Of a stretch of DNA of 64,000 nucleotides, positions 45,364 to 52,533 are shown in pieces. Made by a program: the position numbers and the translations under genes. The notes beneath the pieces were generated by a model. The model was not told where the DNA came from and did no database searches. It worked only from the letters and a program-made list of their open reading frames with translations. Numbering within the stretch: the first letter of the stretch is position 1; the number at the start of each line of letters is the position of its first letter. The stretch spans positions 3,339,389-3,403,388 of the forward strand of contig NC_015577.1 of assembly GCF_000214355.1 (NCBI RefSeq), written 5' to 3'. This stretch comes from Leadbettera azotonutricia ZAS-9. Its GTDB lineage: Bacteria; Spirochaetota; Spirochaetia; Treponematales; Breznakiellaceae.

Positions 45364-46380
45364 ATGCCTGTGGTATATGTCATTTCAGATCATGGAAGGC
45401 TTCATAAAGCGAATGAAATATTCGAGTTTACTGATGCCAATGGCGATACAAAGAAAATATTTCCCCATACTATGGAGAGCCTGATCATAACAGGCATGGT
45501 AACCATTACCGGCGAGGCGATGAGGCTTCTTATGCAGCATCAGATTAATACCCTGTTTGTCAGTCCCAATGGGAAGTATAATGGAAAGCTAAATTTTGCC
45601 AATGCCAAGAATATATTTTTAAGAAAAAAACAGTATGCCATTTCTGACAATGACGCCCTGGCGCTGCCCATTGCAAAATCCATCGTACTGGCAAAGATAA
45701 AAAACGAAATAAGCTTTGTTCAGCGCATAAAACGCAAAAACGGTTATGATGATGAATTTAGCCAGGCGATTCAGGCATTAAAGGCAGCCCTTGAGGGGGC
45801 AGAATGTGCGGAAAACCATGGCGAACTTCGGGGCCATGAAGGTATTGCCGCCAGGAATTATTTTTCGGTATTCAGGCATAATCTTATTCCCGAGTGGGCG
45901 CAGTTCCCCAGGAGGAGTAAGAATCCGCCCTTGACTAATATCAATTCGGTGCTGAGCTTCCTGTATACCCTGCTTATGTATCGTGTTGAAACAGCCATAG
46001 AAATCACCGGGCTTGACCCAATGGCAGGCTTCCTGCATGCGGCAGAATACGGGAAAAATGCCCTGGTCTTTGATCTGATGGAAGAATTCAGAACCCCAAT
46101 TGCTGATACGCTGTGCTGCGCATTATGCAACCTTGGCGCCCTGTTACCCGGCGATTTTGAACCGGCAGATATTAGCGGGGATACAGCGGCAATTTATCTA
46201 AACAAGGAAGGATTAAGCAAGGCTATTTCTGCCTTCGAAAAGAAAATGGAAACAAAGCTGCACTATCAGCCGCTTAACACCGAATTGTCCCTGGACGAAA
46301 TTATTATTGAGCAGGTTAAGCATTTTAAAAGGGTACTTATGGGGGAAGAAAGTGAATACCGTGGGTATCTGTACAAATGA
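45364..46380 (+). CDS. cas1: CRISPR integrase Cas1
   Basis: This 338-residue spacer integrase has metal ligands in the expected places: Glu159 in GHEGIAARNYF, His225 in GFLHAAEYG and the Asp pair region NALVFDLMEEFR. GGGGG precedes the start by six bases. The 90-base gap from array 1 contains an AT-rich hairpin (AAAAACGTTC with GAATGTTTTT) that may end the array transcript. The gene overlaps cas2 as ATGA and lies between the two arrays. Confidence 0.96.
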   Translation: MPVVYVISDHGRLHKANEIFEFTDANGDTKKIFPHTMESLIITGMVTITGEAMRLLMQHQINTLFVSPNGKYNGKLNFANAKNIFLRKKQYAISDNDALALPIAKSIVLAKIKNEISFVQRIKRKNGYDDEFSQAIQALKAALEGAECAENHGELRGHEGIAARNYFSVFRHNLIPEWAQFPRRSKNPPLTNINSVLSFLYTLLMYRVETAIEITGLDPMAGFLHAAEYGKNALVFDLMEEFRTPIADTLCCALCNLGALLPGDFEPADISGDTAAIYLNKEGLSKAISAFEKKMETKLHYQPLNTELSLDEIIIEQVKHFKRVLMGEESEYRGYLYK

Positions 46381-46652
46381 CCTACCTTTTTGCCTATGAC
46401 ATATCCGACTGCCACCGCCGGAACCTTGTTGCAAAAAAACTTGAACAATTCGGTTTTCGTATTCAAAGGTCAATCTTTCAGTGCGATGTTTCTCCCTCGG
46501 TGGCGGAGGATATAAAACTTGCGCTCCGACGGTACATAAACGAAAAAGAAGACAGTCTATTAATCTATCCGCTTTGCGCAGACTGCCTGGAAAAAGCGTG
46601 CATAATCGGCAATAGAACGCTGCCGCCTGTTTCAAGCTATGAAATACTCTAA
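46377..46652 (+). CDS. cas2: CRISPR adaptation protein Cas2
   Basis: This 91-residue protein with the ferredoxin-like Cas2 fold begins MTYLFAYDISDCHRRNLVAK, with the conserved Asp in YDIS. RIQRSIFQCDV and LIYPLCADCLEKA complete the pattern. It bridges two Cas1 dimers in the integration complex. Leader 2 begins 12 bases after its stop. Confidence 0.95.
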   Translation: MTYLFAYDISDCHRRNLVAKKLEQFGFRIQRSIFQCDVSPSVAEDIKLALRRYINEKEDSLLIYPLCADCLEKACIIGNRTLPPVSSYEIL

Positions 46653-46664
46653 AACGGCCCAGAC

Positions 46665-46818
46665 CTTGACAAAGGGAGGCAATCTACTCAAAATTATGTT
46701 TGGTATTAGTGTGTAATAGAAATCGCAAACCTCGGATTTGCTTAAAAACCCCCAAAAATGGGGTAGGTTTGCGAAAGTTATAATTGCTTACAGCACAAGG
46801 AATTATGAAGGGTAACGT
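46665..46818 (+). promoter_or_regulatory. CRISPR leader 2, twin of leader 1
   Basis: The block repeats the layout of leader 1: TTGACA at 46666-46671, outer arms CGCAAACCT (46724-46732) and AGGTTTGCG (46765-46773), inner arms ACCCC and GGGGT, and TATAAT at 46779-46784. The segment from the hairpin's right arm through TATAATTGCTTACAG is identical in both. It lacks the 103-base segment of leader 1, so the first repeat starts only 34 bases after TATAAT. Confidence 0.8.
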
Positions 46819-46997
46819 ATCTGAACAAATGACCTGATTAAAGGGATTAAGACGTGCCAGTGCAGTTCATTAAGTTAGTGCAGTTATAGAGTCTGAACAA
46901 ATGACCTGATTAAAGGGATTAAGACGCTTCCGGTACTGTTCCGAACATTGCCATCTTCATTTGTCTGAACAAATGACCTGATTAAAGGGATTAAGAC
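46819..46997 (+). CRISPR. CRISPR array 2: 3 repeats, 2 spacers
   Basis: Repeats at 46819, 46891 and 46963 have the same 35-base sequence as array 1, except that the leader-proximal copy starts with A instead of G. Both spacers are 37 bases. The shared repeat and leader mean that one Cas1-Cas2 and one Cas6 can serve both arrays. The short length suggests recent origin or loss of spacers. Confidence 0.95.
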
Positions 46998-47079
46998 TAA
47001 TTTCCTTTCTGTTACAGTTGGAAAAAGATTACTGTGCTAAAAAGCCAAAAAAATTTACAGAAAAGTTATTTGTTAAGTG

Positions 47080-47107
47080 TTAAGTTTCTTATTTTTTGCA
47101 CTATACA
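47080..47107 (+). promoter_or_regulatory. Candidate promoter, twin of 33319-33346
   Basis: TTAAGT (47080-47085) and TATACA (47102-47107) are 16 bases apart within the block GTGTTAAGTTT, as upstream of the small genes at 33382. It lies 36 bases before the small gene at 47144. The match in both sequence and spacing is the only evidence. Confidence 0.35.
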
Positions 47108-47143
47108 AAGATGTAGAGGGAAGACAAAATAAAGGAGAGAGAT

Positions 47144-47338
47144 ATGAAAAGTTCATTTTTTGGTATAGGTAATAGTTTTGGATTCTCTAGGTCAATTTTT
47201 GAAAATATTGGGAAGTCACCAAAGAAAGATACACTCAAATCCAAATTTATATTTAGGGAAAGACCGATTTTGATATTTGACCCTGGTACAGGAAATGAAC
47301 CGAAAGTACCAAAGGATGTTTCCGAATTCAAGAAATAA
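47144..47338 (+). CDS. Small protein of unknown function
   Basis: This 64-residue basic protein (MKSSFFGIGNSFGFSRSIF at the start, then a Lys-rich middle) begins seven bases after AAGGAG. A promoter-like block lies upstream. It has no membrane helix or signal, and I recognise no family. It is convergent with the sigma-like gene and lies between CRISPR array 2 and that operon. The ribosome site makes it more likely real than chance. Confidence 0.45.
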   Translation: MKSSFFGIGNSFGFSRSIFENIGKSPKKDTLKSKFIFRERPILIFDPGTGNEPKVPKDVSEFKK

Positions 47339-47376
47339 CATTTTGCCCCATTTCTCAACAAGCGGATTGTAAAATA

Positions 47377-48126
47377 TTATTCACAGTCAAAATCTATATT
47401 ATACTTCTTTATAAGATCTCTTAATTGCGGTCTTAGCCTTTCCTTAAATATGCGAACATCTGCACTTACACGTTGTATTAACTTATTATGCATAGCAGCT
47501 ATATCAGTCTTGGAAATAAGGTCCTTATTGTTAGAATATTTATTTAACATATCGTAATCAATAAACGAATAATCAGTATTTAAATTTTCAACACTTAATA
47601 AAAAATCAAAAAATTCTTCTGTCAATATCATTTTACGATATTTAGTTTGTGCATTTTTATTTAAATTTTGATATTCTAACTCAATAATTTCAAGAATTTC
47701 TTGTTTTCGTTGAGAAATCTCTTTATCTTCATATATTTCACTTTCATCCCTTAGAGACGGGAAAATATTTTCATCTTCATTTCCTAAAAACAGCAAAGTA
47801 TTTTTATCCTCTTTTCTTTCTTTAAAATTCCTTACCAAAACACGTTTTATGGATCTCTTCAAATAATGCATAAATGGAAAACCCTTATTTGCATTAAAAG
47901 TGCGCAAACAATCCATAATGACCATATATATCTCAGGTTCATTTTCATAATATGATTTTTTTGACCTTGAAACGCCAGCATACCAATAATATTTAACATA
48001 GTCAATTATATCCAAAACAAGCTTTGTTGCAAGGCTTTGTTTGGCAGCTTCCATATTTTCACCGGATACTGAAAAATATTTTGAGTTGTTAATATCATTT
48101 TCGAGCTGCTCTTTGCTTTTAGTCAA
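47377..48126 (-). CDS. Sigma-factor-like protein
   Basis: This 249-residue AT-rich gene probably starts at TTG 48126; an ATG at 48051 is the alternative. Residues about 65-110 (EIYMVIMDCLRTFNANKGFP, then FMHYLKRSIKRVLVRNFKER) resemble sigma-70 region 2, which binds core polymerase and the -10 element. The C-terminal segment ISKTDIAAMHNKLIQRVSAD looks like a region 4 helix-turn-helix. The middle is charged. It is the last gene of the five-gene minus-strand operon, 17 bases after the CARF-like gene. The family resemblance is by eye and divergent. Confidence 0.5.
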   Translation of the reverse strand: MTKSKEQLENDINNSKYFSVSGENMEAAKQSLATKLVLDIIDYVKYYWYAGVSRSKKSYYENEPEIYMVIMDCLRTFNANKGFPFMHYLKRSIKRVLVRNFKERKEDKNTLLFLGNEDENIFPSLRDESEIYEDKEISQRKQEILEIIELEYQNLNKNAQTKYRKMILTEEFFDFLLSVENLNTDYSFIDYDMLNKYSNNKDLISKTDIAAMHNKLIQRVSADVRIFKERLRPQLRDLIKKYNIDFDCE

Positions 48127-48143
48127 GTTTTAAAACCCCCATT

Positions 48144-48755
48144 TTATAATGTAAAAACATCGTTAAGCATTTTTAACGCTGTCTCAGCGTCACGGTTTTC
48201 CATAGCTCCAATTAGCTTCTGTAAATAATAAATCGATGTTATATCATAAATCATGGGATTGTAAGGTTTTGGTGGAAAATCAATTTTTCCATACAGAATA
48301 TACAACACTGACACATTATTAAAAGTATCTGCAAAATTTAAAGCGCATAGAAGAATGAAGGGAAAGGGTTTGCTGCCATAGGTAATATCTGCTATCACCT
48401 CTGTATCTTTGCCTATTTTTTCAATCAGCTGGTTTAAAAGAAATTCAAAGACTTTTTTTTCCGGCTCAAAGGGCAGCTCAATGATATCTTCAGATATATC
48501 AGGATTTATACCTGAAGTAACGTGTAATAATTCATCCTTAAACTTTTTTACATATTCGTTCCCCATGTTTTCGCCGCCCAGGGTAACAATAAATATAATT
48601 TTCACTTTTTCTTTTGGCTGCAGGGTCTTTGCCAAAATACCATTTATTGGAAACATAACTTTTCCATCATACTCGATAGCGCTGTTTCCTTTGACAGGAT
48701 ATTGGAGTGAATAAACAGCACCTTTCATGGGCATTGTAACAATTACGGTTTTCAT
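48144..48755 (-). CDS. Stand-alone CARF-like protein (TM1812/Csx1 type, no effector domain)
   Basis: This is a 203-residue protein. Residues about 130-150 read DITYGSKPFPFILLCALN, closely parallel to DITHGFRSLPMLGFAILN in the Csx1 of the same locus; this is the ligand-loop region of TM1812-type CARF domains. A preceding IIFIVTLGGENMGNEYVKKF also fits. The chain ends soon after the CARF fold, with no HEPN, PD-D/ExK or HTH part. It could be a cyclic-oligoadenylate sensor that acts on a partner, or a ring nuclease. AGGAG is seven bases before the ATG. Neighbours are a membrane coiled-coil protein and a sigma-like protein. Confidence 0.65.
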   Translation of the reverse strand: MKTVIVTMPMKGAVYSLQYPVKGNSAIEYDGKVMFPINGILAKTLQPKEKVKIIFIVTLGGENMGNEYVKKFKDELLHVTSGINPDISEDIIELPFEPEKKVFEFLLNQLIEKIGKDTEVIADITYGSKPFPFILLCALNFADTFNNVSVLYILYGKIDFPPKPYNPMIYDITSIYYLQKLIGAMENRDAETALKMLNDVFTL

Positions 48756-48768
48756 AGATTTTCTCCTT

Positions 48769-49077
48769 TTATACTGAAGCTAAGGTAATCTGGTTTTTTT
48801 TAAGCTGCTCAACTTTTTCCATATTTTCTTTAATCGACCTGTTTTTTAGGGATATTGCCTTTCTCAATTCATATCTATGCCTAAAATGCCATATTTTTAA
48901 AGCATGCATTTGCTTTTTTAACTCAGACACTTCATTTTCAAGATTCTTGATAATTTTAAGCAGCTGTTCAATCTGCTTCCGTAAATTCTTATTGTCAATC
49001 CATTGAAGGATATTGACAACCATCGAAGAAGTAGTAGAAATACCTAAAGCGATGACAAGCCAAGCTAAAAACGGCAT
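48769..49077 (-). CDS. Small membrane-anchored coiled-coil protein
   Basis: This 102-residue protein has one N-terminal membrane helix (residues 3-25, FLAWLVIALGISTTSSMVV). The rest (about 30-100) is a heptad-like coiled coil rich in Lys, Glu, Leu and Ile (LRKQIEQLLKIIKNLENEVS). AAGGAG lies eight bases before the ATG, and the gene overlaps the upstream gene end by 13 bases. No family recognised. Its form suits a membrane tether that oligomerises or docks a soluble partner. Confidence 0.7.
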   Translation of the reverse strand: MPFLAWLVIALGISTTSSMVVNILQWIDNKNLRKQIEQLLKIIKNLENEVSELKKQMHALKIWHFRHRYELRKAISLKNRSIKENMEKVEQLKKNQITLASV

Positions 49078-50261
49078 AAAATTTTCTCCTTGTTACTATA
49101 TAATTGATATTCCTCTTCAAAGGACGAAATATACTCTTCTATCGTTTTATCAGGCAATTTATTTTGGGTTGTTTTATCATATAAAATATCTATTTCTTTT
49201 CCGTTGCTCTTTATACGTTTATGTTGATTAATTACTAATTTTATGGAATGCTTTACTGTATTAAGCATAACAGGAAAATTTACCCTAAACAAAGCATGGG
49301 GATCATGCATTATCAGCCTTATAGATGTAATTGTTAAATTGGATGTCATTACCATCGCATTGGCCGCCAAAAGCATAGGTTGATATTTTAGATTATTTCC
49401 GATAATAAAATTTATTTTTTTGGTCTGTGTATAATAATCATACACAGACCAGGCATGTATAATGAGATTTGTAATAAAGCCAGGAAGGTTTTGATAAACA
49501 AAAGTTCTGGAATTATATAATTGACTCCGATAAGCAGCTGCTATTGCGTCTCTTGTTTGCTGGCTTCCAAACTGCATTAAAAAAGTTGTTCCCGGGTAGG
49601 GTAATGAATTTGCATTACAAAAATCAGAAACCATGTGCGCTAAATAAGAAACGATAGCTTGCATAACGTTTGGAATACCTTTTCCAAATTGAGCGGTTAT
49701 TATATTTCCAAATTTATCAATTCCCCGGTAATTTCCTGAAATGATTTGTATTATACCTTCGATAAAGCGGAGCGGATCATGCCCAAATGAATATTGCTCA
49801 TGAATCGACTTTAATCCAATCATGGGAAAATCCTGGAAATCGATGGGAGCGCTTGCACCGTCCCTAAAGGAATCTGAGATGTTATCAAAAAAATCCTTAA
49901 AACTTGTAATTTTTTTTGATTTCATTAAGCCTGCTATTCTTCTATCCAATGGTCGCAAAATTGAAGTTTGTGTAATTATTGTATCAAGAATTATGCCGAC
50001 AGTTCCGGCAATAAACACGGCTATCCAATCTTGCTTTTGCCACGTTTCATCAAAGTACTCAATACCCATATCTGACAACATATCAAGAAGTACTTTATCA
50101 TCTTTCCTGTCTCTATATGAGGCATCGAGAAAATTCGGATTGCTGTTTAACTCGACATCTGTATAGTTAAATTTATTCATATCCCGTTTCAAAGAATTAA
50201 TATCTTCATATATGTTGAGAATCTTGTTTTTCTGTGATAATATGTCATCATTCATTTTCAT
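49065..50261 (-). CDS. Large membrane-associated protein of unknown function
   Basis: This protein of about 398 residues starts at the ATG at 50261, nine bases after GAGGAG; a longer frame from 50360 overlaps the WYL gene and lacks a site. An N-terminal charged helix region is followed by a hydrophobic segment (WIAVFIAGTVGIILDTIITQ). Central motifs are FGHDPLRFIEGIIQI and YLAHMVSDF followed by a PYPG stretch. More hydrophobic helices lie near the C-terminus (PGFITNLIIHAWSVYDYYTQ, LLAANAMVMTSNLTITSIRL). The H-M-V-S-D plus proline layout reminds me of a widespread, unnamed family of bacterial membrane proteins. Function unknown; it may be the membrane-acting component of this operon. Confidence 0.65.
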   Translation of the reverse strand: MKMNDDILSQKNKILNIYEDINSLKRDMNKFNYTDVELNSNPNFLDASYRDRKDDKVLLDMLSDMGIEYFDETWQKQDWIAVFIAGTVGIILDTIITQTSILRPLDRRIAGLMKSKKITSFKDFFDNISDSFRDGASAPIDFQDFPMIGLKSIHEQYSFGHDPLRFIEGIIQIISGNYRGIDKFGNIITAQFGKGIPNVMQAIVSYLAHMVSDFCNANSLPYPGTTFLMQFGSQQTRDAIAAAYRSQLYNSRTFVYQNLPGFITNLIIHAWSVYDYYTQTKKINFIIGNNLKYQPMLLAANAMVMTSNLTITSIRLIMHDPHALFRVNFPVMLNTVKHSIKLVINQHKRIKSNGKEIDILYDKTTQNKLPDKTIEEYISSFEEEYQLYSNKEKILCRF

Positions 50262-50341
50262 GCCAAACAACTCCTCAACCTGGATTTTATCCTTTCGGAT
50301 ATGCCTATATATAGCTGTCAAACTGAAAAACTTAACAGGTT

Positions 50342-51037
50342 CTATGAGTAAGCATTGCATGAATCCAGGAAAAAGTCCCGGAAATACTTTTTAAGATCCG
50401 GAGGCTCAATTACCAGCGCTTCCTTGCCAAATTTAATAAAATAATTTTTGATTTGTTCCCTGGAACAATTAAAGACATATATGTTACCATCGATGATTTC
50501 ATCGTATAGCGGCCTGAGATGCAATTGTTGCCTGTAATATTTCTTTCCAAGTTCTGTGAGCATCACTTTGATGCTCTTTACGTCACCCAGGAGAAAAGGC
50601 GCCCCTTTCTTGAGGAGAAGGTTTTCAAGTTCCAGTTTTTGATCTCTGGTAATTTTCCCGCTTTTTCCACGCATAATTTTTATTTCTTTAATGCGGGAAA
50701 TGCGGAATGAAGCGGGAATATATTCGTCAGTACTATCGGCCTTGGAACTGTACCCTGTTAAATAATAATACGTAGACTGAGGATCTGTCATAACACGATA
50801 AGGTTTCAGATAATATGTTACCGATTTATCGGAATTCCCCGGAGTGATTTTAAGACGTTTCCCCGATTGTATAGCTTCTTTTGCTTCGCGGATTTCATTA
50901 AAGAAAAATATACGCTCCCGTTTATAATAAGGCAGTTCGATGTATTCCTCAAATACCGCTTTAAGATAGCGGCCGATTTTTTGATTATAATAGTAGTCCT
51001 CTCCACAGTCCGAGGAGGCGCCAGTCAGGTACTCCAT
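50342..51037 (-). CDS. WYL-domain transcriptional regulator, C-terminal part (frameshifted)
   Basis: The frame encodes a WYL domain (YYLKPYRVMTDPQSTYYYLT, then FRISRIKEIKIM) and a C-terminal extension (QQLHLRPLYDEI, FGKEALVIEPPDL) of a WYL family known from clostridia. The same frame stays open upstream of the ATG at 51037 with good family-like residues (YLGILNEIPKLKSQDALRND). The true gene therefore continues into the fragment at 51148-51405 and is split at an A8 run (T8 at 51208-51215 on the plus strand). WYL proteins sense nucleotide-like or other ligands and often control CRISPR or defence loci. It heads the operon that contains the CARF-like and sigma-like genes. Confidence 0.7.
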   Translation of the reverse strand: MEYLTGASSDCGEDYYYNQKIGRYLKAVFEEYIELPYYKRERIFFFNEIREAKEAIQSGKRLKITPGNSDKSVTYYLKPYRVMTDPQSTYYYLTGYSSKADSTDEYIPASFRISRIKEIKIMRGKSGKITRDQKLELENLLLKKGAPFLLGDVKSIKVMLTELGKKYYRQQLHLRPLYDEIIDGNIYVFNCSREQIKNYFIKFGKEALVIEPPDLKKYFRDFFLDSCNAYS

Positions 51038-51147
51038 ATTTTTCGTGTTTAGCCGGAATTTACGTCCTTCTCCTTTGGGATGAGAATGGGTGATCCGTTT
51101 TAAGCGTTTCTCATCATGCTCCTGAAATTTTCTTAAAATATCGTTTC

Positions 51148-51405
51148 TTAAAGCATCTTGCGATTTAAGTTTGGGGATTTCGTTAAGAATACCCAGGTAT
51201 TTTCCTCTTTTTTTTCCAGTGTTAGGGTAATAGATGACAAAGCATCCTCATGAAAATTACTGAATACCCTATTTAGGAAATTGGAAAGATGGCCTTCCCT
51301 GGTTCCATAAAAATCGGCTATGTCATTTTCAACGATGTTCCAGGCTCTTATGCTTAGATTGATATGCTGTTTAAAATCCATGCTGCCTTGGTCTTCAAAC
51401 GCCAT
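51148..51405 (-). pseudogene. WYL regulator, N-terminal part (frameshifted at A8)
   Basis: This N-terminal piece starts at the ATG at 51405, eight bases after GGAGG. It encodes FKQHINLSIRAWNIVENDIA and then TREGHLSNFLNRVFSNFHEDAL, the N-terminal domain that precedes WYL in related regulators. After the A8 run the frame drifts and stops at 51148. Adding one A, or a -1 slip on A8, would continue as KKRGKYLGILNEIPK into the WYL frame. Mutation, programmed slippage, phase variation and assembly error are all possible causes. Confidence 0.65.
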
Positions 51406-51439
51406 TTTTTTGCCTCCAATCATATCAAAGTACCTATAC

Positions 51440-51489
51440 TAGGAACATAATATATTAATATTCAGCGAATATCAAGCGATTTAGGAACA
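51440..51489. promoter_or_regulatory. Direct repeat TAGGAACA in the WYL/radical SAM divergent gap
   Basis: TAGGAACA occurs at 51440-51447 and 51482-51489, 42 bases apart, about four helical turns, in the AT-rich gap between the WYL regulator and the divergent radical SAM operon. This could be an operator for the WYL protein. No other evidence. Confidence 0.3.
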
Positions 51490-51581
51490 AAAATAATTAT
51501 TTCTGTACTCTGTAATGTCCCTAAGAATAGGGTATTTTTCTATTGAGCATGATGATACGGACTTTAGAAAAGGAGAACACT

Positions 51582-52508
51582 ATGTCAGAAAATAAACTTT
51601 CGGTTATCTGGAACGTCACCGGCAAATGCCCCTGGACCTGTACATTCTGCTGTATGGACTCCGGCCCCAAAAATTGCATGCCCGAGATGACCCTGGAAGA
51701 AAAATTTCTGATAGCCAATCAGCTTGGCGCCAATGGGTGCAGGGTCGATCTCTCCGGCGGAGAAGTTATGCTCAACAGAAAGGACCATCTCCTCGTGATA
51801 GAGCGGCTCTGGGCAAATCTGGGCCGGAGGAATCTCGGCATTTCCTGTTCAGGTGCATTTATTGATGAAAAACTTGCATCCTGGTTGGCGCCTAAAGTTT
51901 CCGATGTGGAAATGACCATGGATGCTCATCCCGACCGGAATTTCCCCTGGCGCCCGGCTGCCTACCACCAAACTGCCGCAAGAGCCGCCAAAGCCCTGCT
52001 TGCCGCAGGAGTCAAAACAGGTCTCCAAACCGTAACCACCAATGAACATAAAGCCGAGGGACTTCTGGAAGAACTCTACGCATGGATCTGCGATGCCGGC
52101 ATTGATAACTGGAGTATCCTCAAATTCTTCCCTTCCGGTCGGGGTGTAGCGTACCCGGAGCTTGAACTCTCCGATGAAGACGCCAAGGAAATGGTCACAC
52201 GGATCAGGGCTTTAGATGCCGGGAATACTTCTGCCCGTAAACCCAAGCTCGATATTCATTACCAGATGCCCGGTTCGGAAAAAGCCAGCGAGTGCCGCTG
52301 TGTAAAACGGTCCATTGGCATTTTGCCCGACGGCAGGGTTACTGCATGCTTCTGGGGCCTTGACATGGCAGGCAGGTTCCTTGACGATAAATTCTACTTG
52401 GGAAACCTGCTGAAAGAGAACCTCGGGAAGATACTTTCCAGCCCTAAAGCCCGCTATTGGCTGGACTACTGCGGTGGATGCGCCATAGGCGATGATGCCG
52501 CAGATTAA
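51582..52508 (+). CDS. Radical SAM protein with SPASM/twitch-like tail
   Basis: This 308-residue protein starts at the ATG at 51582, seven bases after AAGGAG. The radical SAM cluster motif is C16-x3-C20-x2-C23 (CPWTCTFC), followed by the glycine-rich VDLSGGEVMLN. The C-terminal region has additional cysteines (ECRC, ACFWG, CGGC) in the layout of SPASM or twitch domains that bind extra FeS clusters in peptide- or cofactor-modifying enzymes. It heads a four-gene operon. No precursor peptide gene is evident nearby, so the substrate is unknown. Confidence 0.82.
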   Translation: MSENKLSVIWNVTGKCPWTCTFCCMDSGPKNCMPEMTLEEKFLIANQLGANGCRVDLSGGEVMLNRKDHLLVIERLWANLGRRNLGISCSGAFIDEKLASWLAPKVSDVEMTMDAHPDRNFPWRPAAYHQTAARAAKALLAAGVKTGLQTVTTNEHKAEGLLEELYAWICDAGIDNWSILKFFPSGRGVAYPELELSDEDAKEMVTRIRALDAGNTSARKPKLDIHYQMPGSEKASECRCVKRSIGILPDGRVTACFWGLDMAGRFLDDKFYLGNLLKENLGKILSSPKARYWLDYCGGCAIGDDAAD

Positions 52509-52533
52509 ACACATGAAAGCAGGAGGTAGTTTA

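Noticed and set aside
43973-46962. Possible self-targeting spacers
   Set aside because: By eye no spacer matches another part of the window beyond short chance runs. A full-genome search would be needed.
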